DNA from: Thermococci archaeon
GTDB taxonomy: Archaea; Methanobacteriota_B; Thermococci; Thermococcales; Thermococcaceae
NCBI GenBank assembly: GCA_003663695.1
Contig: QMUB01000005.1
Location: 1-13,764, forward strand
Direction of reading: 5' to 3'
DNA: 13,764 nucleotides
Shown here: piece by piece, positions 6,031 through 13,764 of the stretch
Numbering within the stretch: the first letter of the stretch is position 1
How the letters are laid out: each line of letters starts with the position of its first letter
Translations under genes and position numbers: made by a program
Notes under the pieces: generated by a model
Database searches by the model: none
Seen by the model: the letters and a program-made list of their open reading frames with translations, nothing else
What the model was told of the DNA's origin: nothing

Positions 6031-6046
6031 CGAAAGCCTTTTTTAA
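6031..6046 (+). promoter_or_regulatory. Candidate BRE/TATA promoter of alaS
   Basis: CGAAAG resembles a BRE and is followed by CCTTTTTTAA as a weak TATA-like box. It would start transcription near 6065-6070, just ahead of the SD GAGGTGATT (6076-6084). The TATA match is imperfect; GATTATAG (6064-6071) is a weaker alternative. Confidence 0.4.
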
Positions 6047-6087
6047 CACCTCCCCTATTTTTTGATTATAGCATAGAGGTGATTGTT

Positions 6088-8814
6088 ATGTCAATGGATA
6101 TGACGACAAGGATGTTCAAGGAGGAAGGATGGGTTAGAAAAAAGTGCCCCAAGTGCGGGAAATACTTCTGGACGCTCGACCCGGATAGAGAGACCTGTGG
6201 AGATCCGCCCTGTGACGAGTACGCCTTCATAGGAAAGCCGGGGATACCGAAGAAGTACACCCTTGAAGAGATGCGTGAGGCTTTTCTGGGTTTCTTCGAG
6301 CGCAACGGCCACGGGAGAGTTAAGCGCTATCCCGTTCTACCCCGCTGGAGAGACGACGTTCTCCTCGTTGGAGCTTCAATCATGGACTTCCAGCCGTGGG
6401 TCATAAGTGGCGAAGCCGATCCTCCGGCCAATCCGCTCACGATAAGCCAGCCCTCAATAAGATTCACGGACATAGACAACGTCGGAATAACCGGAAGACA
6501 CTTCACGATATTCGAGATGATGGCTCATCATGCCTTCAACTATCCCAAAAAGCCGATATACTGGATGGATGAGACCGTTGAATATGCCTATGAATTCTTC
6601 ACAAAGGACTTAAGAATGAAGGGGGAGGACATAACATTCAAAGAAAATCCTTGGGCAGGGGGAGGAAACGCCGGTCCGGCCTTTGAAGTTCTCTACAGAG
6701 GCTTAGAAGTTGCTACACTCGTTTTCATGCAGTACAAGCTGGCTCCTCCAAACGCTGATCCAAGTCAAATTGTCGAGATTAAGGGGGATAAATACGTTCC
6801 AATGGAAACTAGAGTTGTTGACACGGGTTATGGATTGGAAAGGCTCGTTTGGATGAGCCAAGGAACCCCAACAGCCTATGATGCCGTTTTGGGTTATGTC
6901 GTGGAGCCACTTAAGAGAATGGCAGGCGTTGATAGGATAGACGAGCGCATTCTCATGGAAAACTCACGATTGGCCGGAATGTTTGATATAGAGGACATGG
7001 GCGACCTGAAGGTGCTGAGGAGAGAGGTGGCAAACAAGGTGGGGATAAGTGTTGAGGAGCTCGAAAAAGCTGTCAGGCCATATGAGCTTATTTACGCCAT
7101 AGCGGATCACACAAAGGCACTAACCTTCATGCTCGCCGACGGTGTAATTCCGTCGAACGTTAAAGCGGGCTATCTGGCGCGTCTATTAATAAGGAAGAGC
7201 ATAAGGAACATGAGGGAACTTGGCATCAATGCTCCTCTGAGCGAGATAGTGGCAATGCACATTAAAGCCCTCCATAAAACGTATCCTGAGTTTAGGGAGA
7301 TGGAGGATGTAATTCTCGACATAGTAGACGTTGAAGAGAAGCGCTATCAGGAGACGCTGAGGAGGGGAAGCAACCTGGTGAAGCGCGAGGTTGCAAAGCT
7401 GAAGAAAAGTGGAAAGGATGAGATCCCCCTTGAGAATCTGATATTATACTACGAGAGCCATGGTTTGACCCCCGAAATTGTTAAGGAAGTGGCTGAGAAG
7501 GAAGGAATAAGGGTTCACATACCTGACAACTTCTACACGCTGGTTGCAAAGGAAGCCGAAAGAACGGTCAAAGAGGAGGAAAAAAAGAGCATAGTGGATT
7601 TCGAACTCCTTCAAGACTTGCCCGACACGAGAACCCTCTACTATGAGGATCCAATGATGAAGGAGTTTGACGCGAAAGTGCTCAAAATCCTTGGGGAGTG
7701 GGTAGTTCTGGATCAAACGGCATTCTACCCCGAGGGTGGAGGACAGCCATGCGACCTAGGAACTCTAGATGGTATAAAAATCCTCGATGTGCAGAAGGTA
7801 GGAAAGGTAATCCTCCACAAAGTTGAACGCATGGAGTTCAGGGAAGGGCAAAGAGTCCATGGAAAAATCGATTGGGAGAGGAGAATACAGCACATGAGAC
7901 ACCACACGGGAACCCATGTTCTAATGGGTGCCTTGGTTAGAGTTTTGGGAAGTCATGTGTGGCAGAGCGGTTCGCAGCTTCATACGGACTGGGCAAGACT
8001 TGATATAGCCCACTACAAGCGTATAGGTGAGGAGGAGCTTAGGGAAATCGAGCGCCTTGCCAACAGGGTCGTAATGGAAAACAGGGAAGTAAGATGGGAG
8101 TGGCTTCCAAGAACAGAAGCAGAGCAGAGGTATGGATTTAGACTTTATCAGGGAGGCGTCGTTCCCGGGAAGGTCATCAGGGTTTTGAACATAAAAGACT
8201 GGGATGTTCAGGCGTGTGGTGGAACCCATCTACCAAATACCGGGCTCATAGGTCCAATAAAGATTCTGAGGACGGAGAGAATACAGGATGGAGTTGAGAG
8301 GATTATATTCGCCGCTGGGGAGGCAGCCATAAAGTGGATGCAGGAGAGCGAGAGCATAATAAAGAGGACGAGCGGCGTATTTAGGGTTCCTCCCGAGAAG
8401 CTCCCGGATACAGCCCAAAAATTCTTCGATGAATGGAAGAACGCCAGAAAGGTAGTGGAAAAGCTGAAGAGAGAGCTTGCAAAGCTTTTAGTCTACGAAC
8501 TCGAAAGTAAGGTGGAGAAAATTAAAGGCATTGAGTTCATAGGAGGCATCGTAGAAGGAGACATAGAACACCTCAGAGAAGCAGCTTTAAAGCTAAAGAA
8601 GCCCAACAGGGTGATAGCGATAATAAGTGAGGACAGCGGTGCCGTAGTGGTTGCCGTTGGTGATAATGTGGATCACAAAGCCGGAGATCTCGTGAGGATT
8701 ATCACCTCCGTAGCCGGTGGCGGGGGAGGAGGAAAGAAAGACCTAGCACAAGGGAAGATAAAGAACATATTAAAAGCAAAAGAAGCTTTGGAAGAAGTGA
8801 AGAAGAAGCTCTAA
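6088..8814 (+). CDS. alaS: Alanyl-tRNA synthetase, archaeal type
   Basis: The 908-residue cytoplasmic enzyme charges tRNA-Ala and edits mischarged Ser- and Gly-tRNA-Ala. Visible parts in order: the archaeal N-terminal cysteine cluster (Cys20, Cys23, Cys37, Cys42), probably zinc-binding; class II motif 2 in [16 protein letters not shown] (Arg137); motif 3 in GYGLERL (247-253); the editing site HTGTH (His606, His610) with CGGTH (Cys710, His714), which coordinate zinc; and a C-terminal DHHA1/C-Ala domain with the Gly-rich [12 protein letters not shown] (877-888). Length and ATG 6088 ([15 protein letters not shown]) fit thermococcal homologues as I remember them. The SD GAGGTGATT is at 6076-6084; an in-frame GTG at 6079 lies within it and is rejected. 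The gene appears monocistronic. A dyad and a promoter-like box lie upstream. Confidence 0.97.
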   Translation: MSMDMTTRMFKEEGWVRKKCPKCGKYFWTLDPDRETCGDPPCDEYAFIGKPGIPKKYTLEEMREAFLGFFERNGHGRVKRYPVLPRWRDDVLLVGASIMDFQPWVISGEADPPANPLTISQPSIRFTDIDNVGITGRHFTIFEMMAHHAFNYPKKPIYWMDETVEYAYEFFTKDLRMKGEDITFKENPWAGGGNAGPAFEVLYRGLEVATLVFMQYKLAPPNADPSQIVEIKGDKYVPMETRVVDTGYGLERLVWMSQGTPTAYDAVLGYVVEPLKRMAGVDRIDERILMENSRLAGMFDIEDMGDLKVLRREVANKVGISVEELEKAVRPYELIYAIADHTKALTFMLADGVIPSNVKAGYLARLLIRKSIRNMRELGINAPLSEIVAMHIKALHKTYPEFREMEDVILDIVDVEEKRYQETLRRGSNLVKREVAKLKKSGKDEIPLENLILYYESHGLTPEIVKEVAEKEGIRVHIPDNFYTLVAKEAERTVKEEEKKSIVDFELLQDLPDTRTLYYEDPMMKEFDAKVLKILGEWVVLDQTAFYPEGGGQPCDLGTLDGIKILDVQKVGKVILHKVERMEFREGQRVHGKIDWERRIQHMRHHTGTHVLMGALVRVLGSHVWQSGSQLHTDWARLDIAHYKRIGEEELREIERLANRVVMENREVRWEWLPRTEAEQRYGFRLYQGGVVPGKVIRVLNIKDWDVQACGGTHLPNTGLIGPIKILRTERIQDGVERIIFAAGEAAIKWMQESESIIKRTSGVFRVPPEKLPDTAQKFFDEWKNARKVVEKLKRELAKLLVYELESKVEKIKGIEFIGGIVEGDIEHLREAALKLKKPNRVIAIISEDSGAVVVAVGDNVDHKAGDLVRIITSVAGGGGGGKKDLAQGKIKNILKAKEALEEVKKKL

Positions 8815-8840
8815 TTTTCAATCTTTTGGCTCTTTTTAAT
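8815..8840 (+). terminator. T-rich terminator after alaS
   Basis: ATTTTCAATCTTTTGGCTCTTTTTAATC follows the TAA stop in the 32-base gap before the convergent Nif3 gene. It has three T-runs and no strong hairpin. Confidence 0.5.
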
Positions 8841-8846
8841 CTTCAC

Positions 8847-9602
8847 TCACAATCCAGTTGGGGCATCTATGAAAAACACTTCTACATCAAACTTTCCTTT
8901 AACAATTTCCATCAATGCCTTAACTCCCAGAGTTTCGGTGGCATAATGTCCAGCTGCAATCACGTTAACCCCTCCCTCCTTTGCGACATGGAAGTCTTGA
9001 TGGAGGAACTCCCCCGTTATGAAGAGGTCTACCCCCTTTTCAACGGCTTCATAAATGCTCGAGCTGCCGAGCCCGCTCATCACAGCAATGCTCTTCACCT
9101 CCTCCCCGCCAAATTCAAAGCTCCTAACATTCGTGTCCAGCCCCTCGGCAAGTTTTTGAGCTATTAAAGAAACAGGCTTTGGTTCCTCAAACTCCCCCAT
9201 AAATCCTACATACGTGCCATTGTACTCCCCAAAGGGCTCTCTGGGATCCAGTTCCAGAAGTTTGAGAAGTTGGGCATTGTTTCCAACCTCGGGATGGGCA
9301 TCCAGTGGAATATGGGCAGCATAAAGGTTTAATTCATCATTCAGGAGAAACCTCAAGCGCCTCTGAACCAGTCCTCTAACGTATTCTATTCCTCCCCATA
9401 TGATGCCGTGATGCACTATGAGCATGTCTGCATTGCCCTTTAAAGCCCTCTCAAAGGTTTCCATGCATGCGTCAACGGCAAATGCAATGCGCTCGACCTC
9501 GCCTTTCCCCTCAACCTGGAGGCCATTCCTCGATTTATCCGGAAATTCGTTAATTCTTAAATACTCATCGAGAAATCCTACGATTCCATGAAGATCCGCC
9601 AC
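8847..9602 (-). CDS. Nif3-like dinuclear metal-centre protein
   Basis: The 251-residue product belongs to the Nif3 (NIF3/YbgI) family, whose members form hexameric rings with a two-metal site. The family's biochemical role is still poorly defined. The predicted metal ligands are all present: His64 and His65 in IVHHGIIWGG, Asp101 in AHIPLDAH, and His219 and Glu223 in GHYATET. The substrate-side motif NGLQVEG (26-32) is also intact. The first in-frame ATG is at 9635, but the AT-rich promoter box lies right next to it. I prefer GTG 9602 (MADLHGIVGFLDEYL), which has GAGGGGTGA about 5 bases upstream. The 9602 and 9635 starts differ by 11 residues. The gene diverges from elp3 and shares one AT box with it. 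No T-tract follows its stop before it meets the end of alaS. Confidence 0.88.
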   Translation of the reverse strand: MADLHGIVGFLDEYLRINEFPDKSRNGLQVEGKGEVERIAFAVDACMETFERALKGNADMLIVHHGIIWGGIEYVRGLVQRRLRFLLNDELNLYAAHIPLDAHPEVGNNAQLLKLLELDPREPFGEYNGTYVGFMGEFEEPKPVSLIAQKLAEGLDTNVRSFEFGGEEVKSIAVMSGLGSSSIYEAVEKGVDLFITGEFLHQDFHVAKEGGVNVIAAGHYATETLGVKALMEIVKGKFDVEVFFIDAPTGL

Positions 9603-9633
9603 CACACTCACCCCTCTATACTCCGCAGGCAAC

Positions 9634-9645
9634 ATTTTTAAACAT
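9634..9645. promoter_or_regulatory. Shared AT box between nif3-like gene and elp3
   Basis: ATTTTTAAACAT reads as a TATA-like element on both strands (TTTTTAAA plus, TTTAAAAA minus). It lies about 37 bases from each start (elp3 ATG 9677, nif3 GTG 9602). A start 26 bases away gives short leaders in both directions, about 12 bases for elp3. Confidence 0.45.
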
Positions 9646-9676
9646 CCCTACTTTTGTTAAACCAAAGGTGAGAGAA

Positions 9677-11419
9677 ATGGAGGATTACTGGAAAGCCTGT
9701 GAGGAGATTGCAAATGCCATAATTTCCGGCGAGATTAAGGATAGGAAGAAGTTGAATACCTTTAAAATCAAAATTGCGAGAAAGTATCATCTGAGCAAAA
9801 TTCCTGCTAATTCGGACATTCTCAGGGCAATGAGAAAAGAAGAGAGGAAAAAGTTCAAGGATTTCCTCAAAAAGAAGCCTACCCGAACCATAAGTGGCGT
9901 TGCAGTCGTTGCAATGATGACAAAGCCCTTCCCATGTCCCCACGGACGCTGCATTTACTGTCCTGGAGGTCCCGGAGAAGGTTCACCTCAAAGCTACACG
10001 GGAAAAGAGCCTTCGGCTCTTAGGGCACTTCAAAATGCCTATCACCCCTATCTCATTATGATGAACCGCTTAAAGCAGCTCTACGACATAGGGCATGATG
10101 TAGACAAGGTAGAGGTCATAATTCAGGGCGGAACTTTCCCCGCTGTTGATCTTGATTATCAAGAATGGTTTATAAAAGAGGCATTCAAGGCAATGAATGA
10201 TTTTCCATACTTTAAGGATATCGAAGATCTTGAGGGAAAGATAAGAAGGGCAGTCCTTTTTGGAGAAGTTGATGAGGATCCTCTATTTAGACGTGCATGG
10301 GAGAAAACACACAGAAAACCCTACTACTATCTTGAAAATGAGCAGCGCAAAAATGAGAGAGCAAAGGTTAGAATGGTAGGACTTACGATTGAAACCAGAC
10401 CTGACTGGGCAATGGAAAAACAGATAGACAGGATGCTCCACCTTGGGACAACTAGGGTTGAGCTTGGAGTCCAAACAGTTTTCAATTTTATCTATGAGCG
10501 CGTTAAACGAGGGCACACGATTGAGGATACGATTAAAGCAACACAGCTCCTAAAGGACGCCGGCTTAAAGATAAACTACCACATGATGCCCGGTCTGCCG
10601 GGAAGCAACTTCGAGAGGGATTTACTCTCATTTAAGATCATTTTTGAAGACCCAAGGTTCAGACCGGACATGCTCAAGGTTTACCCCACGCTGGTTACGG
10701 GGGACACCGTGCTCTACAAATGGTGGAAGCAGGGAAAATACAAGCCATATCACACCGAAGATGCCGTCAAGTTGCTCGTGGAGGTTTATAAGTTCCTTCC
10801 AAAATGGGTTCGTGTAATGAGAATCCAGAGGGATATTCCTGTGCAGCTGGTGGTGGATGGTGTCAAGCACTCCAATTTGGGACAGCTTGTCTTCAATGAA
10901 CTCATAAAGCGTGGTATAAAGCCGAAGGAAATAAGGTTTAGAGAAGTGGGCCACATGATGCAGAACTTTGGGGTAGAGCCCGAGATAGAGCACATTAAAC
11001 TCCTTAGAGAAGATTACGAAGCCAGTGGAGGTAGAGAGATATTCCTCAGTTTCGAAGATGTGAAAAATGATATTCTCATAGGCTTTATTCGCCTGAGAAT
11101 TCCAAGCGAAAAAGCTCATAGAAAAGAGATAAACCGCATCTCCTCGGCGATTGTTAGAGAACTCCACGTCTACGGGCCCTTAGTACCCATAGGAGGGAAG
11201 CCCAAATATGAATGGCAACACCGCGGCTATGGAAAGGAACTTTTAGCTGAGGCTGAGCGCATCGCTAGAGAAGAGTTTGACGTGAAAAAAATGCTCATTA
11301 TAAGCGGCGTTGGAGTGAGGGACTACTACAGGAAGTTCGGCTATAGAAAGGACGGGCCCTACGTGAGCAAAAGGCTCGATAAAAAGGGATATGCAGATTT
11401 TATAACGGGTAGAGCCTGA
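9677..11419 (+). CDS. elp3: Elp3, tRNA U34 carboxymethyltransferase (radical SAM / acetyl-CoA dependent)
   Basis: The 580-residue product is a stand-alone archaeal Elp3. It uses a [4Fe-4S] cluster, S-adenosylmethionine and acetyl-CoA to add a carboxymethyl group to the wobble uridine of tRNAs, step one of cm5U-type modifications. The cluster motif CPHGRCIYCPGGPGEG holds Cys87, Cys92 and Cys95, with the spacing CxxxxCxxC typical of Elp3. A radical SAM barrel follows (to about 380), then a C-terminal GNAT/KAT domain (about 430-580) with acetyl-CoA loop RGYGKELL (516-523) and VRDYYRKFGY near the end. Start ATG 9677 has GGTGA (9667-9671) just upstream; an in-frame GTG at 9668 lies in the SD and is rejected. 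It diverges from the nif3-like gene and ends 9 bases from the convergent peptidase gene. No other Elongator subunit is present, as expected in Archaea. Confidence 0.96.
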   Translation: MEDYWKACEEIANAIISGEIKDRKKLNTFKIKIARKYHLSKIPANSDILRAMRKEERKKFKDFLKKKPTRTISGVAVVAMMTKPFPCPHGRCIYCPGGPGEGSPQSYTGKEPSALRALQNAYHPYLIMMNRLKQLYDIGHDVDKVEVIIQGGTFPAVDLDYQEWFIKEAFKAMNDFPYFKDIEDLEGKIRRAVLFGEVDEDPLFRRAWEKTHRKPYYYLENEQRKNERAKVRMVGLTIETRPDWAMEKQIDRMLHLGTTRVELGVQTVFNFIYERVKRGHTIEDTIKATQLLKDAGLKINYHMMPGLPGSNFERDLLSFKIIFEDPRFRPDMLKVYPTLVTGDTVLYKWWKQGKYKPYHTEDAVKLLVEVYKFLPKWVRVMRIQRDIPVQLVVDGVKHSNLGQLVFNELIKRGIKPKEIRFREVGHMMQNFGVEPEIEHIKLLREDYEASGGREIFLSFEDVKNDILIGFIRLRIPSEKAHRKEINRISSAIVRELHVYGPLVPIGGKPKYEWQHRGYGKELLAEAERIAREEFDVKKMLIISGVGVRDYYRKFGYRKDGPYVSKRLDKKGYADFITGRA

Positions 11420-11428
11420 ATACCTGAC

Positions 11429-13114
11429 TCAGTTTATAACTATCTTTATCCCGTTGATTTCCATTTCCTCTTTCTCGATTTTCTCGAATGTAAGTTTCTC
11501 CCAGTTGAGTCTATAGGATGAACCATTAACATTGGCAATCCAGTCGTTGGGATCTAAAATCACCATTATGGGTTTCTCTTTGGTCTCAACACTCAAAACC
11601 GACGAGCTGTTCACGAAAATTCTTTTCGTTATGTTCTCCGTCGGTGTGACAATTTTCACCTCAAGGGGCATTGCAAAGCCATTCTCCTCGCTTATGTTGA
11701 GCATTAAACTGTATCCTCCATCATTTTGAATGAGCTTTAAGGTGGAAACCGTGAAATTTGGGTAATCTGCTCTGTAAAACCACTCTTTGAAAAACCAATC
11801 CAGATCTTGATGTGTTGAGTTTTCAAAAATTTTCCTGAGCAGGTTTAGCGTTTCTTCAGTTTTTGTGCATTCTTTAACGTGGCAAACCTCAAGAAGCTCC
11901 CTAAGCCCCTTAAAGAATGTCTCGTTGCCAACGACGAACTGAAGGGAGCGGAGGATGAAGCCCCCACGATAGTAAAGGTTTGCGGTCGTGTCGCTCATCC
12001 GGGATATATCCACACCTCTCATCTTCACTATTGGTGTTCTTCTCTTTGAACTAAAACAGAGCCCTTCCCATAGATCCACGCGTTCGAGGGATAGATTGTT
12101 CCGAGAAATCGAGACATACGTGGCAAATGGTTCATTCAGTATCCAGAAGTTGGCATATGCACCGAACCAGTTGTGAGCGACCTCATGGGGAACAACCTTA
12201 TTAAACTGGGTCGCCAACGCTCCACCGTAAAGACCATGCCCGCTGTATTCGGCATGCCCTTTAACCCGTATGTAGATCATCTCATCATAAGGATAGGGAA
12301 TGAGATAAGAGGAATAAACCTTGAGTATCTTTGTAATCTCATCCGTTACATTCCCCTCATCGGTAAGAGCTACCACATTCACATTTTTTCCATTGATTGC
12401 GACGCTCTTCCTATAGACATTCCACTTTCCGAAGAGGACGTAAAATCTGTTCCCGTGAGTATGGAAAGTGTTCTTCTCCGGAAGAAGTGCTTTGTATTCA
12501 GCGCTCGATAATTTTAGAATGCCCACAGGAGTATATCCTTCGGGATATGATTCCACCTCCACTGTGAAATTCCCTTTTAATCCAGGAACAGGCATGTATG
12601 CTTCAGGCGGGAGATAAAAGAAATTTTTATTTGACGCTATTTCCCATTCAATTGGATCTCTTGTGTTTATATCCAGCAGGGGTTGATAGTCTGAAGTGTA
12701 GAGAATTTTAATACGCTGAACATCATCCGTTGGAGTGATGTTAAGAAGAAGGAGATCATAGCTTCCATCATGAAACGCCTTTAAAGCCGCTTCCGCACCG
12801 CTTACCTCAATTCTCTCAATTTTCATGTTCAAAATGGACGAATTCTCGAAGAGGAAGGGAACAACAGCAGGCGACTTTAGGGAGAGCTCAACCTCCTGAA
12901 CTCCAGTGATGCTGGTGTTCCACCCATCGAAGGCTACATCCAGTGAGATGTGAACCTTTGCCCCGCTGATTGTGCCGCTCCTCTCGAAGAGAAGCTTCAC
13001 ATTGTTTGTTTTTGAAAATGTAATCCCTTCAAAGACCTTCAGCGGAGTGTATGCCAGTAGTAGGGTTACGGTGAATATTATCACAATAATTACCATGGAA
13101 AAACGTGCTTTCAT
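11429..13114 (-). CDS. Membrane-anchored M1-like metallopeptidase (atypical)
   Basis: The product has 561 residues. An N-terminal signal anchor (about 4-23, FSMVIIVIIFTVTLLLA) is followed by a large, probably extracytoplasmic domain with several Asn-glycosylation sequons. The zinc site HEVAHNWFG supplies His310 and His314 with catalytic Glu311. LNEPFATY supplies the third ligand, Glu328, as in gluzincins of clan MA. The Tyr-x-Arg-Gly stretch YYRGGFILRSL (about 381) matches the transition-state Tyr region of M1. Two oddities: the spacing from HExxH to the third ligand is 13 residues rather than the usual 18, and the exopeptidase GxMEN motif is absent, with GHGLYGGALATQ in that region. It is therefore M1-like, but aminopeptidase activity is doubtful. 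ATG 13114 has GGGAGATGA just upstream; ATG 13129 has no SD. It ends 9 bases from elp3. Confidence 0.82.
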   Translation of the reverse strand: MKARFSMVIIVIIFTVTLLLAYTPLKVFEGITFSKTNNVKLLFERSGTISGAKVHISLDVAFDGWNTSITGVQEVELSLKSPAVVPFLFENSSILNMKIERIEVSGAEAALKAFHDGSYDLLLLNITPTDDVQRIKILYTSDYQPLLDINTRDPIEWEIASNKNFFYLPPEAYMPVPGLKGNFTVEVESYPEGYTPVGILKLSSAEYKALLPEKNTFHTHGNRFYVLFGKWNVYRKSVAINGKNVNVVALTDEGNVTDEITKILKVYSSYLIPYPYDEMIYIRVKGHAEYSGHGLYGGALATQFNKVVPHEVAHNWFGAYANFWILNEPFATYVSISRNNLSLERVDLWEGLCFSSKRRTPIVKMRGVDISRMSDTTANLYYRGGFILRSLQFVVGNETFFKGLRELLEVCHVKECTKTEETLNLLRKIFENSTHQDLDWFFKEWFYRADYPNFTVSTLKLIQNDGGYSLMLNISEENGFAMPLEVKIVTPTENITKRIFVNSSSVLSVETKEKPIMVILDPNDWIANVNGSSYRLNWEKLTFEKIEKEEMEINGIKIVIN

Positions 13115-13130
13115 GTTTTCATCTCCCATT

Positions 13131-13150
13131 CGGGAAATTTAAAAGTTTCG
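13131..13150. promoter_or_regulatory. Shared AT box between M1-like peptidase and YkgJ-type genes
   Basis: The segment CGGGAAATTTAAAAGTTTCG has a TATA-like core on each strand. The minus strand reads CGAAAC (BRE-like) then TTTTAAAT. The plus strand reads ATTTAAAAG, and a start near 13166 would give a leader of about 10 bases before ATG 13177. On the minus strand the implied start is nearly at ATG 13114 and so would leave the SD upstream; another TATA-like palindrome, GGTTTAAACC (13181-13190), could serve instead. Confidence 0.4.
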
Positions 13151-13176
13151 ACGCCTTAATCCACATGAGGGAAAGC

Positions 13177-13698
13177 ATGAGGTTTAAACCCAGACCCCTG
13201 AAAAAAGATGTAAGCTTTGAGTGCAAGTTTTGCCTCGACTGCTGTAAAGAACGCTTCATCTATCTAACACTCTATGATATAAGGCGGATATCCGAAAATG
13301 GACATGATGTAGAAGAATTTATCACCCTGACAAGTTCAGAGGGGAAGATAAGATTTGTGCTATCATATAGAGAGTGGGACTTGGGCTGTATTTTCCAAGA
13401 TCCCGAAACGGGAAAGTGTAAAATCCACGAGTATAAGCCCCTGATCTGTCAGATTTATCCATTTATGGTTTCTCACAAACCGCTGGGTGTTGAAGGAGAG
13501 GAGCCACTTGAATATGGAGGTGAGAAGCTCTGGATATACTACGATGAGAATTGCCCGGGAGTTGGTGAAGGTGATAGAATCATAAGAAGAGAAGAAATAG
13601 CAGAACTTGGCTTGAAATTTAAGAGAGAATTGGACATGACAGATATGGATAGATTTAATGAGATGCTGGATGGTGATAAAAGTGGAACTTCGCTATAG
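13177..13698 (+). CDS. YkgJ-family zinc/iron-chelating cysteine-cluster protein
   Basis: The product has 173 residues. Its eight Cys follow the YkgJ (UPF0153) pattern: CKFCLDCC near the N-terminus (Cys16, Cys19, Cys22, Cys23), then Cys71 (GCIFQD), Cys81 (GKCKIHEYKP), Cys91 (CQIYPF) and Cys126 (ENCPG). These probably bind a metal ion or cluster. The family's biochemical function is not established. No membrane segment is present. ATG 13177 is preferred because GAGGG lies 6 bases upstream. In-frame starts at 13165 and 13105 exist, but the latter overlaps the divergent peptidase gene. The last 17 bases overlap the start of the next gene, which suggests co-translation. Confidence 0.87.
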   Translation: MRFKPRPLKKDVSFECKFCLDCCKERFIYLTLYDIRRISENGHDVEEFITLTSSEGKIRFVLSYREWDLGCIFQDPETGKCKIHEYKPLICQIYPFMVSHKPLGVEGEEPLEYGGEKLWIYYDENCPGVGEGDRIIRREEIAELGLKFKRELDMTDMDRFNEMLDGDKSGTSL

Positions 13699-13764
13699 GA
13701 GAGCTTCCTCCCGGGAGCTTGACCTCATAATGGAGGAGGCTGAAAAATACGGTAAGCTCACCCA
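13682..13764 (+). CDS. 5' end of an unidentified gene (partial)
   Basis: GTG 13682 begins an open frame that runs off the window end (27 codons seen: MELRYRRASSRELDLIMEEAEKYG). GGTGAT (13672-13677) lies 4 bases before it. The overlap with the YkgJ-type gene is 17 bases, like the overlaps elsewhere in the window. The visible part is charged and probably helical, with no recognisable motif. Function is unknown. Confidence 0.6.
   Translation, partial: MELRYRRASSRELDLIMEEAEKYGKLT

Noticed and set aside
8716..8733. Six-glycine run in AlaRS as a possible sequencing or slippage artefact
   Set aside because: A Gly-rich GGGGGGKK loop is normal in the C-terminal domain of archaeal AlaRS, and the frame continues correctly.
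9603..9635. ATG 9635 as start of the nif3-like gene
   Set aside because: The shared AT box abuts and overlaps this ATG, so the transcript probably begins downstream. GTG 9602 has a strong SD.
10628..11167. Long antisense reading frame within elp3
   Set aside because: It is a shadow of the elp3 coding frame with no SD or family features.

Overview
The window looks like a chromosomal segment of a hyperthermophilic archaeon of the order Thermococcales, of Thermococcus type with moderate GC. The evidence is an archaeal-type alanyl-tRNA synthetase with an N-terminal Cys4 cluster, an archaeal Elp3, a small thermococcal O6-alkylguanine-DNA methyltransferase, GGAGGTGA-like Shine-Dalgarno (SD) sites, BRE/TATA-like promoter boxes and T-rich terminators. 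There is no transposon, CRISPR array, tRNA or rRNA gene, and no integrated element. Gene density is high and neighbours often overlap by 10-20 bases.

Layout from left to right. (1) A co-directional, overlapping run on the + strand (1-1692): the end of an unidentified gene, the DNA-repair methyltransferase ogt, and a membrane-anchored TPR-like repeat protein. (2) A minus-strand pair (1871-4837): an AGCS-family Na+/alanine-type symporter followed by a class III PLP enzyme (aminotransferase or amino-acid racemase), probably one amino-acid uptake and conversion operon. (3) A short-gene region (about 4900-6087). It holds a box C/D guide sRNA immediately upstream of, and overlapping, the start of a coiled-coil microprotein, then a two-pass membrane microprotein, then a regulatory-looking stretch in front of alaS. 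(4) alaS on the + strand (6088-8814). (5) A Nif3-family metal protein (minus) diverging from elp3 (plus) around one shared AT-rich box. (6) A signal-anchored M1-like metallopeptidase (minus), convergent with elp3 and divergent from a YkgJ-type cysteine-cluster protein (plus). The YkgJ gene overlaps the start of a further gene cut by the window edge.

RNA function is a loose theme: alaS charges tRNA-Ala, elp3 modifies wobble U34 in tRNA, and the sRNA is a predicted 2'-O-methylation guide. One guide of that sRNA has a predicted target that reads like the anticodon arm of tRNA-Trp.

The most notable item is the box C/D sRNA at about 5046-5104. It has all four boxes, two 12-nt guides, a 4-nt D'-C' spacer, a closing terminal stem and a TATA box at the right distance. 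Its 3' stem contains part of the SD of the next gene. Other points of interest are an M1-like peptidase lacking the GxMEN motif and with a shortened HExxH-to-Glu spacing, two different repeat periods (13 and 38 residues) in the TPR-like protein, and a perfect 15-bp dyad in front of the alaS promoter. I see no clearly new multi-gene defence or metabolic system.
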